The notes: a model not told the origin generated them from the letters alone. Shown: positions 17,411 to 26,527, counted from the stretch's first letter. The stretch is DNA of 64,000 nt from Mesorhizobium mediterraneum (GCF_002284565.1 NZ_NPKI01000025.1:97053-161052); one strand, 5' to 3'. Translations and numbers: made by a program.

Positions 17411-18166
17411 TCATTTCTCTTTCGCCGGGCGGCGAAGCCTGAAGATGAGGACGCCGGCAAGGGCAGCGGCAAGGCCATACCAGGTTACGGCGTATTGCAA
17501 ATGGCTGTTCGGCAGGTTGATGACGGTAACACCGCCTATCGGCAGCCCACCCGGGTTCGGGGTGGCGTCCGCGTCGATGAAGAATGGCACCAGCCCCGCG
17601 CCGGCCGGCAGACCCGCGCTCGCCGCCATGGCATCGCGATCCTTCCAGTAGAAGATGTTCTTCTGCGGATCATTGTCGGGAAGCATCATCGAGGGCTTCG
17701 CCGGCAGCGGGTTGCGGGCGAGCCCCGTCACCGTCACTTGGCCCTCTACCTGGCTTTGCGGGCGCTTGGCCGCATCCTTGAGATCGTAGGGCACGAAGCC
17801 GCGATTGATCAGGACGAAACGGCCGTCCTCCAGATGCAAGGGTGTGAAGACATCGAAACCGGACTGGCCTTCCCAGGTCGCGAAGAAATGCCGCTCGCCT
17901 TGATGCAGGAAAGTGCCTGATGTCGTCACCGGCGTGTAGTCGACGTCTCCGGTGGCGGCAAACCGCTTTTCGATCTCGGCCAACGGCACGGGCGCCGAGT
18001 GCGTGCGCTGTTCTATGGTCTGGAGAAGACCCTCTTTCCAGTACAGGCGCTGGACCTGCCAGGTGCCGAGCGCCAGCAAGATGAAGAACAGCACGAGGCC
18101 GAAGCCAAGCAGCAATGCCGTCTTCGGCCGCGAACCGCCTGCGACCGAACCGGATGTCGTGCTCAT
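17411..18166 (-). CDS. SURF1 family cytochrome c oxidase assembly protein
   Basis: A 251-residue inner-membrane protein with the SURF1 plan of two transmembrane helices, one near residues 15-38 (LLLGFGLVLFFILLALGTWQ) and one near the C terminus (YAVTWYGLAAALAGVLIF), flanking a soluble domain. Family motifs are LGTWQVQRLYWKEGLL, the GFDVFTPL segment and VLINRGFVP. SURF1 helps deliver heme to subunit I of aa3-type oxidases. The start overlaps the DUF983 stop by four bases (ATGA). It is the last oxidase-related gene of the cta cluster. Confidence 0.95.
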   Translation of the reverse strand: MSTTSGSVAGGSRPKTALLLGFGLVLFFILLALGTWQVQRLYWKEGLLQTIEQRTHSAPVPLAEIEKRFAATGDVDYTPVTTSGTFLHQGERHFFATWEGQSGFDVFTPLHLEDGRFVLINRGFVPYDLKDAAKRPQSQVEGQVTVTGLARNPLPAKPSMMLPDNDPQKNIFYWKDRDAMAASAGLPAGAGLVPFFIDADATPNPGGLPIGGVTVINLPNSHLQYAVTWYGLAAALAGVLIFRLRRPAKEK

Positions 18167-18549
18167 TCGCCGAGGTCCAGCCTGCCCTCGGCCGCCTTGT
18201 TGCGGTACTGCAGCGTCAAAAGCACGCCTTTGATCAGCCTAAGCGCCCCAAGGCATAGCACCAGCGTCAGCGGTATCCACAGCATGAGATGCAGCCAAAG
18301 CGGCGGACTAAGCGTCACCTCCATCCACAGCGCCAGCCCGACGACGATGAAGCCGATGATCAGGATGACGAACACCGCCGGACCGTCGCCGGCATCGGCG
18401 TAGGAATAGTCGAGGCAGCAATTGGCGCAGCGCTTGCCGACGGTGAGAAAACCGGAAAACAGCCGCCCCTCGCCGCAGCGCGGGCAGCGGCCGTGCAGGC
18501 CGGCCGAAATCGGATCGATTGGTGCCCAGATCGCCTTGTCGTCGCTCAT
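18163..18549 (-). CDS. DUF983 family membrane protein
   Basis: A 128-residue protein with an N-terminal zinc-ribbon-like pair of CxxC motifs (CPRC and CANC, about residues 22-43) and two transmembrane segments (VFVILIIGFIVVGLALWMEV and LHLMLWIPLTLVLCLGALRL). DUF983 genes are regularly found between ctaE and surf1 in alphaproteobacteria, as here, so a role in oxidase assembly is likely but unproven. It overlaps surf1 by four bases. Confidence 0.9.
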   Translation of the reverse strand: MSDDKAIWAPIDPISAGLHGRCPRCGEGRLFSGFLTVGKRCANCCLDYSYADAGDGPAVFVILIIGFIVVGLALWMEVTLSPPLWLHLMLWIPLTLVLCLGALRLIKGVLLTLQYRNKAAEGRLDLGE

Positions 18550-18583
18550 TGCGATACCTTAGTGCCGTTCGCACCAAAAGATA

Positions 18584-18609
18584 AGGCGGCCACGTCGCCG
18601 CAGCCGCCT
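18584..18609 (-). terminator. Weak hairpin between ctaE and DUF983
   Basis: Arms AGGCGGC (18584-18590) and GCCGCCT (18603-18609) form a stem; on the minus strand it is followed by TATCTTTT. It may attenuate rather than end transcription, since the genes on both sides belong to the same cluster. Confidence 0.4.
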
Positions 18610-18631
18610 CGTCACATTCCCTTAAAAGATT

Positions 18632-19513
18632 TCAGTGACCTTCGATCACCGCGCCGCTCGATGCCCAGACATAGATGGACGCGAACAGGAACAGCCAGAC
18701 CACGTCGACGAAGTGCCAGTACCAGGCGGCCGCCTCGAAGCCAAAATGCTGCTTTGGCGTGAAATCGCCCTTCATCGCGCGGACCAGGCAGACCAGCAGG
18801 AAGATGGTGCCGATGATGACATGGAAGCCGTGGAAGCCGGTCGCCATGAAGAAGGTGGCGCCGTAGATCGAATCCCTGAAGCCGAACGGCGCGTGCATGT
18901 ATTCGTAAGCCTGCACCATGGTGAACAGCATGCCGAGACCGACGGTCAGCACCAGGCCGTTGATCAGCCCCTTGCGGTCGCCATGAATAAGCGCGTGGTG
19001 CGCCCAGGTCACCGTGGTGCCAGACAAAAGCAGGATGACGGTGTTGTAGAGCGGCAGGTGGAAGGGGTCGAGAACCTCGAGGCCCTTCGGCGGCCAGACA
19101 CCGCCGGTGAAGGCGGCGCGGGCGTATTGCTGTGCCTCGCCGGGAAACAGGCTGGCGTCGAAGAAAGCCCAGAACCAGGCGACGAAGAACATCACCTCGG
19201 AAGCGATGAACATGATCATGCCGTAGCGCAGATGCAGCGACACGACACGCGTGTGGTGGCCTTCATGCGCTTCCTTGATGGTGTCCGACCACCAGGCGTA
19301 CATGGTGTAGATGACGATCAAGAGGCCGATGAAGAACAGCCACGGATTGGCGATGTTGAAGCCGAAAATAGGAAAATCGCCGCCCTTGAGATACTGCATG
19401 TAGCAGACGCCGCCGATCGCGGTGACCAGCGCGCCGACCGAGCCTAGGAACGGCCACGGGCTCGGGTCGACGAGATGGTAGTCATGTTGTGGTTTTGCGT
19501 GCGCGTCTGCCAT
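18632..19513 (-). CDS. ctaE: Cytochrome c oxidase subunit III
   Basis: A 293-residue, seven-helix core subunit of the aa3-type terminal oxidase in the inner membrane. Family sequence is continuous: HDYHLVDPSPWPFLGS at the N terminus, WWSDTIKEAHEGHHT, the EVMFFVAWFWAFFDASLFP helix with its buried Glu, and the C-terminal FEAAAWYWHFVDVVWLFLF. It follows ctaG with no gap beyond the stop codon (one base), so it is co-transcribed with the upstream assembly genes. Confidence 0.97.
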   Translation of the reverse strand: MADAHAKPQHDYHLVDPSPWPFLGSVGALVTAIGGVCYMQYLKGGDFPIFGFNIANPWLFFIGLLIVIYTMYAWWSDTIKEAHEGHHTRVVSLHLRYGMIMFIASEVMFFVAWFWAFFDASLFPGEAQQYARAAFTGGVWPPKGLEVLDPFHLPLYNTVILLLSGTTVTWAHHALIHGDRKGLINGLVLTVGLGMLFTMVQAYEYMHAPFGFRDSIYGATFFMATGFHGFHVIIGTIFLLVCLVRAMKGDFTPKQHFGFEAAAWYWHFVDVVWLFLFASIYVWASSGAVIEGH

Positions 19514-19514
19514 A

Positions 19515-20156
19515 TCAACCCCCGAGGCTTCGTTCGGTGTGTGAAACTTTGTTGCTTGTGCCTTCGGCCGGCGCCGACGACGCCACCGGTTTGTTCTTCT
19601 CGTTCTTCTCGACCGGGAACATCGTGTAGGACAGGGTAATCGTCTTCAAGTCCTTCAGCTCCGGCGCATTGACGATGTCGGGATCTACATAGAACACGAC
19701 CGGCATGTCCAGTGTCTCGCCAGGCTTCAGCGTCGTGTCGGTGAAGCAGAAACACTCGACCTTGTTGAAGTAGGATCCCGCAAGTTCCGGCTGCACGTTG
19801 AAGGTCGCGCGGGCGGTGGTGGCGCGGACGAACTTGTTGGTCGCGCTATAATGCGCCTGCGCCGTCTCGCCTATCTTGATGGTGACCGAGCGGGCGACTG
19901 GCTCAAACTGCCATGGCACGCCGGCCGTGTTGGCGTCGAAACGGATGGTGATGTCGCGGTCGAGCACGCGGTCGGCATATTGCTGCGTTGCGCGTTTCAC
20001 GGTGCCGCCGTAACCGGTCGCCTGGCAGAACATCGCGTAGAGCGGCACCGCGGCATAGGCCATGCCGATCATGCCGCCAAAAAAGGCGATGCAGACGCCG
20101 GCGACGATGCGGTTGGTGTTCTTCGTTTGGGGATAGGTCACTGTTTGGCGGTTCAT
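19515..20156 (-). CDS. ctaG: Cytochrome c oxidase assembly protein CtaG/Cox11 (copper delivery)
   Basis: A 213-residue Cox11-type copper chaperone that loads CuB of subunit I. It has one N-terminal transmembrane helix (GVCIAFFGGMIGMAYAAVPLY) with MFCQATGYGGT just after it, and a periplasmic domain with the copper-binding CFCF motif (VECFCFTDTTL). ATG 20156 is preceded by GTGAGG; an in-frame GTG at 20168 overlaps the previous gene and is less likely. It lies between coxF and ctaE. Confidence 0.95.
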   Translation of the reverse strand: MNRQTVTYPQTKNTNRIVAGVCIAFFGGMIGMAYAAVPLYAMFCQATGYGGTVKRATQQYADRVLDRDITIRFDANTAGVPWQFEPVARSVTIKIGETAQAHYSATNKFVRATTARATFNVQPELAGSYFNKVECFCFTDTTLKPGETLDMPVVFYVDPDIVNAPELKDLKTITLSYTMFPVEKNEKNKPVASSAPAEGTSNKVSHTERSLGG

Positions 20157-20164
20157 CTTGAGCC

Positions 20165-20332
20165 TCACATCGTTCCGGTGAGGTTGTGACCGAATTTCAC
20201 GACGGTCGCGATATAGAAGATGACGACAAGCACCGCCAGCGCCAGGCCGATGGCTACCGAACGGTTGCGCCGCGCCTTCTGCTGGCGCTCGGTCAGCGTG
20301 ACGAGTTCAAGCTTCTTGTCGGCCATGGTCAT
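20165..20332 (-). CDS. CoxF-type small membrane protein of the oxidase cluster
   Basis: A 55-residue protein with a charged N-terminal half (LTERQQKARRNRS) and a single transmembrane helix (VAIGLALAVLVVIFYIATVV). Small proteins of this layout occur between ctaB and ctaG in alphaproteobacteria and are annotated as CoxF/CtaF. ATG 20332 overlaps the ctaB stop as ATGA; ATG 20326 two codons later is the alternative. It is too short to be caught by size-limited gene callers. Confidence 0.85.
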   Translation of the reverse strand: MTMADKKLELVTLTERQQKARRNRSVAIGLALAVLVVIFYIATVVKFGHNLTGTM

Positions 20333-21270
20333 GCTCCGCCCGCCAGCGCGCGCCCGACAACGCAGTCGGCAAGATAGATGGCGAAGATGGCGAAGAGGTA
20401 GAGCAGCGAGTAACCGAACAATGCCTTGGCCGGCTTCATCACGTGGTCGTCGTCCGCCATCCGCAGCACCTTCCACGCATACCAGACGAAGCCGGCGCCA
20501 AGCAGCACCGCAAGGACGCCATAGGCGGGCGTGGTGAAACCGAGCATCCATGGCAGCACGCCAACCGGCGCAAGGATCAGCGCGTAGGCGAAGATCTGGC
20601 GTCGGGTCGAAGCCTGGCCGGCGACATTCGGCATCATCGGGATGCCGGCCCTGGCATAGTCCTCGGACTTGAAGAGAGCGAGCGCCCAGAAATGCGGCGG
20701 CGTCCACAGGAAGATGATCAGGAACAGGACGACGCTTTCCAGGCTGACCGTTCCGGTCACCGCGGCCCAGCCGATCACCGGCGGAATGGCGCCGGCAGCA
20801 CCGCCGATGACAATGTTCTGCGGCGTCCAGCGCTTCAGCCACATCGTGTAGACGACGGCATAGAAGAAGATGGTGAAGGCCAGGAGCGTCGCCGACAGCC
20901 AGTTGACCAGCACGCCGAGCGTCATCACCGACAGCACCGACAGAACCAGGCCGAAACTCAGCGCCTCGCCGGGCCGGATGCGGCCGGCCGGCACCGGACG
21001 GCCGGCGGTCCTGGTCATCACCGCATCGATATCGGCGTCATACCACATGTTGAGCGCGCCGGAAGCGCCAGCCCCAATGGCAATAGCCAGGATCGCGATC
21101 ACCGCCAGAAGCGGATTGATGGTCACAGGCGCCGCGACCAGGCCGACAAAGGCGGTGAACACCACCAGCGACATGACGCGCGGCTTCAACAGGGCGAAGA
21201 AATCGCCCGCCGTCGCTTCCGACATGCGAAAGCCCGGTTCGTCAGTCAATGTGTCGTCGACAAGGGCCAT
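20329..21270 (-). CDS. ctaB: Protoheme IX farnesyltransferase (heme O synthase)
   Basis: A 313-residue UbiA-superfamily prenyltransferase that adds a farnesyl group to heme B, giving heme O for the aa3 oxidase. It shows about nine hydrophobic helices and the first Asp-rich motif NMWYDADIDAVMTRTAGRP (about residues 73-91), plus FFYAVVYTMWLKRWTPQNIVIGG and WTPPHFWALALFKSEDY. The stop codon overlaps the coxF start. A GC-rich hairpin lies in the gap after ctaD. Confidence 0.96.
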   Translation of the reverse strand: MALVDDTLTDEPGFRMSEATAGDFFALLKPRVMSLVVFTAFVGLVAAPVTINPLLAVIAILAIAIGAGASGALNMWYDADIDAVMTRTAGRPVPAGRIRPGEALSFGLVLSVLSVMTLGVLVNWLSATLLAFTIFFYAVVYTMWLKRWTPQNIVIGGAAGAIPPVIGWAAVTGTVSLESVVLFLIIFLWTPPHFWALALFKSEDYARAGIPMMPNVAGQASTRRQIFAYALILAPVGVLPWMLGFTTPAYGVLAVLLGAGFVWYAWKVLRMADDDHVMKPAKALFGYSLLYLFAIFAIYLADCVVGRALAGGA

Positions 21271-21302
21271 GCGTACTTAAAGTCCATCATTCCGTTGGCC
21301 AA

Positions 21303-21325
21303 AACCGCCGGGCGGACCGGCGGTT
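21303..21325 (-). terminator. GC-rich hairpin between ctaD and ctaB
   Basis: A nine-base-pair stem, AACCGCCGG (21303-21311) with CCGGCGGTT (21317-21325), encloses a five-base loop. On the minus strand the stem runs into TTTT, which is terminator-like. It lies after the ctaD stop and before ctaB, so it could lower assembly-gene expression relative to the structural subunits. Confidence 0.55.
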
Positions 21326-21347
21326 CCGTATTCGCCCAGGCAGCCGC

Positions 21348-23000
21348 CTATTTGATCTTCGGCAGCTGTTCCCACTGGTGGAAGGGCGGCGGCGAAGGCA
21401 GCTGCCATTCAAGCGTCGTCGCACCCTCGCCCCACGGGTTGGCGCCGGCCACCCGCTTCTTCTGGAAGGCCTCGAACACGCCATAGAGGAAGATGACCAC
21501 GCCGACGGCCGAAATATACGAGCCGTAGGAGGACACCATGTTCCAGCCGGCAAACGCATCCGGATAGTCGATATAGCGGCGCGGCATGCCGGAGAGGCCG
21601 AGGAAATGCTGCGGGAAGAAGACGAGGTTGACGCCGACGAAGGTGACCCAGAAGTGGGTGTTGGCGATGACAGGCGAATACATGTAGCCGGTCATCTTCG
21701 GGAACCAGTAGTACCAGCCGGCGAAGATGGCAAAGACCGCGCCCAGCGACAGCACGTAGTGGAAATGCGCGACCACGTAGTAGGTGTCGTGCAGCGGGCG
21801 GTCGAGACCGGCATTGGCAAGCTGGACGCCGGTAACGCCGCCGACGGTGAACAGGAAGATGAAGCCGATCGCCCACAGCATCGGGGTCTTAAGCGAAATC
21901 GACCCGCCCCACATCGTGGCGATCCACGAGAATATCTTCACGCCCGTCGGCACCGCGATAACCATGGTGGCGAAGACGAAATAGCGCTGCGTGTCGAGCG
22001 ACAGGCCGGTCGTGTACATGTGGTGCGCCCAGACGATGAAGCCGACCGCACCGATCGCGACCATGGCATAAGCCATGCCGAGATAGCCGAAGATGGGCTT
22101 CTTCGAGAACGTCGAGACGATGTGGCTGACGATGCCGAAGCCCGGCAGGATCAGGATGTAGACTTCCGGGTGCCCGAAGAACCAGAACAGGTGCTGGAAC
22201 AGGATCGGGTCGCCGCCGCCGTCCGGCGCGAAGAAAGTGGTGCCGAAGTTGCGATCGGTCAAAAGCATGGTGATGCCGCCGGCCAGAACCGGAAGCGACA
22301 ACAGCAGCAGGAAAGCGGTGATCAGCACCGACCAGGCGAACAGCGGCATCTTGTGCAATGTCATGCCAGGCGCGCGCATGTTGAAGATGGTGGTGATGAA
22401 ATTGATGGCGCCGAGAATCGACGATGCGCCGGCGATGTGCAGCGACAGGATCGCAAGGTCCATCGCCGGTCCGGGCTGGCCCGATGTCGATAGCGGCGGA
22501 TAGATCGTCCAGCCACCGCCGACGCCGTAAGCGCCAGGCGCGCTCGGCACGAAGGCCGAGATGATCAGCAGGATGAAAGCCGGCGGCAGCAACCAGAACG
22601 AGACGTTGTTCATGCGCGGGAAGGCCATATCGGGCGCGCCGATCATGATCGGCACCATCCAGTTGGCGAAGCCACCGATCAAAGCCGGCATGACCATGAA
22701 GAAGATCATGATCAGCGCATGCGCGGTGGTGAAGGCGTTGTACATGCTCTTGCCACCGTCGAGCGCGGCGTCGGCGTTCAAGCCGTAGACCATCTGCGCC
22801 AGGCCGGTGAAAATCTGGATCCCCGGCTCCTGCAGCTCCATGCGCATCACGACAGAAAGGGCACCGCCGACGCAGCCCGCCATGATCGCGAAGATCAGAT
22901 AGAGCGTGCCGATATCCTTGTGGTTGGTCGAATACACCCACCGGACCCAGCCATGATACGGCTTGTGGTCGTGATCGTCGTGAGCTGCAGCGTCTGCCAT
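21348..23000 (-). CDS. ctaD: Cytochrome c oxidase subunit I (aa3 type)
   Basis: The 550-residue catalytic subunit with twelve membrane helices. The heme-copper signature is complete: FFGHPEVYILILPGFGIVSH carries the CuB His and the cross-linked Tyr, VWAHHMYTTG supplies two more CuB His, and VVAHFHYVLS gives the heme ligands. The N terminus HDHKPYHGWVRWVYSTNHKDIGTLY is typical of the alphaproteobacterial aa3 enzyme. It lies 37 bases downstream of ctaC. Confidence 0.98.
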   Translation of the reverse strand: MADAAAHDDHDHKPYHGWVRWVYSTNHKDIGTLYLIFAIMAGCVGGALSVVMRMELQEPGIQIFTGLAQMVYGLNADAALDGGKSMYNAFTTAHALIMIFFMVMPALIGGFANWMVPIMIGAPDMAFPRMNNVSFWLLPPAFILLIISAFVPSAPGAYGVGGGWTIYPPLSTSGQPGPAMDLAILSLHIAGASSILGAINFITTIFNMRAPGMTLHKMPLFAWSVLITAFLLLLSLPVLAGGITMLLTDRNFGTTFFAPDGGGDPILFQHLFWFFGHPEVYILILPGFGIVSHIVSTFSKKPIFGYLGMAYAMVAIGAVGFIVWAHHMYTTGLSLDTQRYFVFATMVIAVPTGVKIFSWIATMWGGSISLKTPMLWAIGFIFLFTVGGVTGVQLANAGLDRPLHDTYYVVAHFHYVLSLGAVFAIFAGWYYWFPKMTGYMYSPVIANTHFWVTFVGVNLVFFPQHFLGLSGMPRRYIDYPDAFAGWNMVSSYGSYISAVGVVIFLYGVFEAFQKKRVAGANPWGEGATTLEWQLPSPPPFHQWEQLPKIK

Positions 23001-23037
23001 GTTCGGCTCCGTTCCCTGATCTTTTCTGGTCGCGGCA

Positions 23038-23919
23038 TCAGTTGCCGGCGGCCGCTACCTTATCTTTGCTGTCGACCTCGGCCATCAGCGCCTTGTTGGC
23101 GCCAGGAAGGTCGGAGCTGGCTGCCGCCAGCCAGGTCTTGTACTGGGCGTCGGAGACGACGCGGATCGCGATCGGCATGAAGGCGTGGTCCTTGCCGCAG
23201 AGCTCCGAGCACTGGCCGTAATAGAGGCCTTCCTTTTCCGCCTTGAACCAGACCTCGTTGATGCGGCCCGGAACCGCGTCGGTCTTGATGCCGAAGGACG
23301 GCATGGCGAAGGCGTGGATCACGTCTGCCGCTGTCACCAGCACGCGGGTCATGGTGTTGACCGGCACCACCATCTCGTTGTCGACGGCGAGCAGGCGCGG
23401 ATAAACGCCGCGATCTTCCTTACCGGCCGCAGCGCGGTCAGAATCCGCCAGGATCGCCGAATTGAAGGAAAGCGTGTTGTCGGTCTGATATTCGTAATCC
23501 CAGTTCCACTGGTTGCCGGTCGCCTTGATGGTCAGCTTGGCTTCTTCCGGCGGCGTGTATTGCGCGGTCAGAAGCTGGAACGACGGGATGGCGAGGCAGA
23601 GCAGGACGACGACCGGCCCAACCGTCCAGATCACCTCGATCAGCGTGTTGTGGCTGGTGCGCGAGGGGGTCGGGTTGACGCTGGCGCGGAATTTCAAGAT
23701 GCAATAGGCGATAAGAGCGAGCACGAAGAGGGTGATCGGCACGATGAACCACAGCGTGTAGTGCTCGAACCAGGCGATCTGCCGCATCATCTCGGTGGCG
23801 GCGGGCTGGAAGGTCACTTCCCACGGCGCAGGCTGGGCGGCATGGGCCGATGCACCGGTGAACAGTGTGGCAGCCCAAGCGCTTGCTAGGAGTTTGGCGC
23901 CTGCTAGGAATTTTCTCAT
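23038..23919 (-). CDS. ctaC: Cytochrome c oxidase subunit II
   Basis: A 293-residue subunit II with a cleavable signal peptide (end near AHA-AQ), two transmembrane helices and a periplasmic cupredoxin domain. The CuA site is intact: His in ADVIHAFAMP, then YGQCSELCGKDHAFMP with two Cys, His and Met (Cys237, Cys241, His245, Met248). Cytochrome c docking aromatic GNQWNWDYEY is present. ATG 23919 is preferred; a GTG-type in-frame extension of three codons (to 23928) is possible. It is the promoter-proximal gene of the cta cluster. Confidence 0.97.
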   Translation of the reverse strand: MRKFLAGAKLLASAWAATLFTGASAHAAQPAPWEVTFQPAATEMMRQIAWFEHYTLWFIVPITLFVLALIAYCILKFRASVNPTPSRTSHNTLIEVIWTVGPVVVLLCLAIPSFQLLTAQYTPPEEAKLTIKATGNQWNWDYEYQTDNTLSFNSAILADSDRAAAGKEDRGVYPRLLAVDNEMVVPVNTMTRVLVTAADVIHAFAMPSFGIKTDAVPGRINEVWFKAEKEGLYYGQCSELCGKDHAFMPIAIRVVSDAQYKTWLAAASSDLPGANKALMAEVDSKDKVAAAGN

Positions 23920-24282
23920 TGCCGTCATTATCTCCCAGTTCCTCGCGATCGGACCGCAAGAATATCGAACAACGCCGGGACGGGAATCCCGGACAGTCCC
24001 GAGGCTGGTTCAAACCATACTCTATTTGCCTCTGCAAGAAAGGAGCGGAGGAAACCGTGCGGCATTTTTGCGCGCAAGCGCGGCGGCACATTTTGGCGGC
24101 GGCCGCGGCGGTGGAAGCCCGAGCGGCGGAGTGTCCTGGCAAAATGCGCCGGCCGGTCGCAATTCGGGCGAATTTGGCACGGAAAAGCGCACAATTGCTT
24201 TGTCGAAGCAGGCCGGCAGTGGTCTCATCCTTTACTTGCCCTTGGCGCGGCTTAAAGTGCCGTGATTCGCAATGGAGCCGTC
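23920..24282. other. Gene-free divergent promoter region, ctaC / ialB-like
   Basis: This 363-base gap lies between two divergent genes. I see no convincing coding sequence or RNA gene in it. It must contain the promoters for the oxidase cluster (leftward) and the IalB-type gene (rightward), but I could not pick unambiguous hexamers. Confidence 0.5.
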
Positions 24283-24837
24283 ATGAACTCTTGGCTTTGG
24301 GGACTTGGGCTTTCGAGACTTAGGATTTCGAGGACCTTGGCGAAGGTCATCTTTCTCGTTGGCTTGTCTGGCCTGTCCGTTGTCAGCCAGGTCAATGCCG
24401 CGCAGCCAAGCGGCAAGGTGCGGTCGACGCATGGCGCGTGGTCGATTATCTGCGACACGCCGGCCGGCGCCACATCAGAACAATGCGTGATGATGCAGAA
24501 CGTCGTCGCTGAGGACCGTCCCGAGATGGGGCTTTCGGTCGTTGTGCTGCGCACCGCCGACAACAAGGCCGAAATCCTGCGCGTGCTGGCGCCGCTCGGT
24601 GTTCTATTGCCCAACGGGCTTGGCCTCAATGTCGACGGCAAGGACATCGGCCGGGCCTATTTCGTGCGCTGCTTCCAGGACGGCTGCTATGCCGAGGTCA
24701 TTCTCGAAAAGCCGCTGCTCGACACGCTGAAGACCGGAACGTCGGCCACCTTCATCGTCTTCCAGACGCCGGAGGAAGGCATCGGCATTCCCGTAGAGCT
24801 CAAGGGTTTTGCCGACGGTTTCGCCGCCCTGCCTTGA
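24283..24837 (+). CDS. Invasion-associated locus B (IalB) family protein
   Basis: A 184-residue exported protein of the IalB family, which is named for a Bartonella virulence locus but is widespread in free-living rhizobia. It has a signal peptide (hydrophobic VIFLVGLSGLSVVSQVNA), the family opening STHGAWSIICDTPAG, paired cysteines (ICDTP...EQCVMM and VRCFQDGCYAEV), and GVLLPNGLGLNVDGKDIG. ATG 24283 follows GGAG; GTG 24262 is an upstream alternative. The molecular role is unknown. Confidence 0.9.
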   Translation: MNSWLWGLGLSRLRISRTLAKVIFLVGLSGLSVVSQVNAAQPSGKVRSTHGAWSIICDTPAGATSEQCVMMQNVVAEDRPEMGLSVVVLRTADNKAEILRVLAPLGVLLPNGLGLNVDGKDIGRAYFVRCFQDGCYAEVILEKPLLDTLKTGTSATFIVFQTPEEGIGIPVELKGFADGFAALP

Positions 24838-24891
24838 ACCGGTCAGACGCCCAAATCCTTACCAATGAAAGAGATTGTGACCGGCCTTTAG

Positions 24892-24993
24892 CTACAGCGC
24901 CGCGCGTCCAGGGACGCACAAAGGACGCTGTAGCGCTTTGATTTTGCGCATGATCCTTTCCGAAAATCGACTCCGATTTTCGGGGTCATGCGC
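24892..24993. repeat. Mosaic intergenic repeat with two hairpins (best-preserved copy)
   Basis: The first hairpin has perfect arms CTACAGCG (24892-24899) and CGCTGTAG (24926-24933), with GCGCGTCC/GGACGC inside. A linker GCTTTGATTTT leads to a second hairpin built of GCGCATGA (24946-24953) / TCATGCGC (24986-24993) and CCGAAAATCG (24960-24969) / CGATTTTCGG (24974-24983). Copies or parts recur at 14174, 32238 and 45014. It lies in the ialB-tldD gap. Confidence 0.75.
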
Positions 24994-25075
24994 AGACAAT
25001 GGTCATTGCCGATTGTCTGGACGCGCCTTCGCGCCTACATCGTGAGGACAATCTCTTTCCACGGACGGACCTGCC

Positions 25076-26488
25076 ATGAACAGCCTGATCGGCCAATTCG
25101 ACATTTCCGACGATCGCATCAAGCAGATCGTCGCCGAGACCATCAACGGCGCCGACGACGGCGAATTGTTCCTCGAATACAGCGAGAGCGAAGCGCTGAT
25201 GTTCGACAATGGCCGGCTGAAGACCGCCAATTTCAACACCGACCAGGGTTTTGGGCTACGCGCCGTCGCCGGCGAAGCCAGTGGCTACGCGCATTCCAGC
25301 GATCTTTCCGAAGCATCGCTGCTGCGCGCGGCCGACGCGGTCTCAACGGTCAAGGGCGGCTATTCCGGCACGCTTGCCGCGGCGCCTGCCCGCACCAACC
25401 GTCATCTCTACGGCGACGAGAACCCGATCCCCTCGCCCTCCTTCGAGGCCAAGGCCAAGCTCCTTCAGGAAATCGATGCGTGGCTGCGAGCCGAGGATCC
25501 GCGCGTGCGACAGGTGACGGCTTCGCTCGCCGCCTCCTGGCAACATGTCGAGATCGTGCGCGCCGACGGCCAGGTGGTGCGCGACATCCGCCCGCTGGTC
25601 AGGGTCAACGTGTCGGTGGTGGTCGGCAATGGCGACCGCCAGGAGAGCGGCTCCTACGGCATGGGCGGGCGCAAGGCGTTTGGCGAATTCCTGGTCGAGG
25701 AGAGCTGGAAGCACGCGGCCAAGGAGGCGCTGCGGCAAGCGCTGGTCAATCTCGAGGCCATTCCGGCGCCCGCCGGCACCTTTGACATCGTCCTGTCCAG
25801 CGGCTGGCCGGGCGTGATGCTGCACGAGGCCGTTGGCCACGGACTGGAAGGCGACTTCAACCGCAAGAAGACATCGGCCTTCGCCGGCCTGATGGGCCAA
25901 CAGGTGGCCGCGAAAGGTGTCACCGTCGTCGACGACGGCACTATGGCCGAGCGGCGCGGCTCTCTGACCGTCGATGACGAAGGAACACCTTCGGCCCGCA
26001 ACGTGCTGATCGAAGACGGCAAGCTTGTCGGCTATATGCAGGACCGCCAGAACGCCCGGCTGATGGGCATGAACGCCACCGGCAACGGACGGCGCGAAGG
26101 CTACGCGCATCAGCCGATGCCGCGCATGACCAACACCTACATGACCTCAGGCGACATGGAGCCGGACGAAATCATCGCCACGGTCAAGAACGGCATCTAT
26201 GCCGTCTCCTTCGGCGGCGGCCAGGTCGACATCACCTCGGGCAAGTTCGTGTTCGGATGCACCGAGGCCTACATGATCGAGAACGGCAAGGTGACGCAGC
26301 CGATCAAGGGCGCCATGCTAATCGGCAATGGGCCTGACGCCATGCACCGCGTTTCGATGATCGGCAACGACATGAAGCTCGACACCGGCATCGGCATGTG
26401 CGGCAAGGCCGGCCAGGGCGTGCCGGTAGGCGTCGGCCAGCCACATCTCAGGATGAACCAGATGACGGTGGGTGGCACCAGGGTTTGA
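25076..26488 (+). CDS. tldD: Metalloprotease TldD
   Basis: The 470-residue TldD subunit of the TldD/TldE (PmbA) protease, which matures modified peptides and degrades some antitoxins. The metal motif HExxxH is intact in MLHEAVGHGLEGDF (about residues 252-265), with the distal ligand in FVFGCTEAYMIENGKV. The C-terminal GMCGKAGQGVPVGVGQPHLRM is characteristic. No pmbA partner lies in the window. The gene is monocistronic, downstream of a mosaic repeat and convergent with the RES toxin. Confidence 0.96.
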   Translation: MNSLIGQFDISDDRIKQIVAETINGADDGELFLEYSESEALMFDNGRLKTANFNTDQGFGLRAVAGEASGYAHSSDLSEASLLRAADAVSTVKGGYSGTLAAAPARTNRHLYGDENPIPSPSFEAKAKLLQEIDAWLRAEDPRVRQVTASLAASWQHVEIVRADGQVVRDIRPLVRVNVSVVVGNGDRQESGSYGMGGRKAFGEFLVEESWKHAAKEALRQALVNLEAIPAPAGTFDIVLSSGWPGVMLHEAVGHGLEGDFNRKKTSAFAGLMGQQVAAKGVTVVDDGTMAERRGSLTVDDEGTPSARNVLIEDGKLVGYMQDRQNARLMGMNATGNGRREGYAHQPMPRMTNTYMTSGDMEPDEIIATVKNGIYAVSFGGGQVDITSGKFVFGCTEAYMIENGKVTQPIKGAMLIGNGPDAMHRVSMIGNDMKLDTGIGMCGKAGQGVPVGVGQPHLRMNQMTVGGTRV

Positions 26489-26527
26489 GCGGCCAGCCTG
26501 TCGAGGTAGGCCTGTTCGAAACTCCCG

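Noticed and set aside
21249..22493. A 414-codon open frame antisense to ctaD
   Set aside because: Low-complexity Arg/Asp-rich translation with no motif, opposite ctaD.
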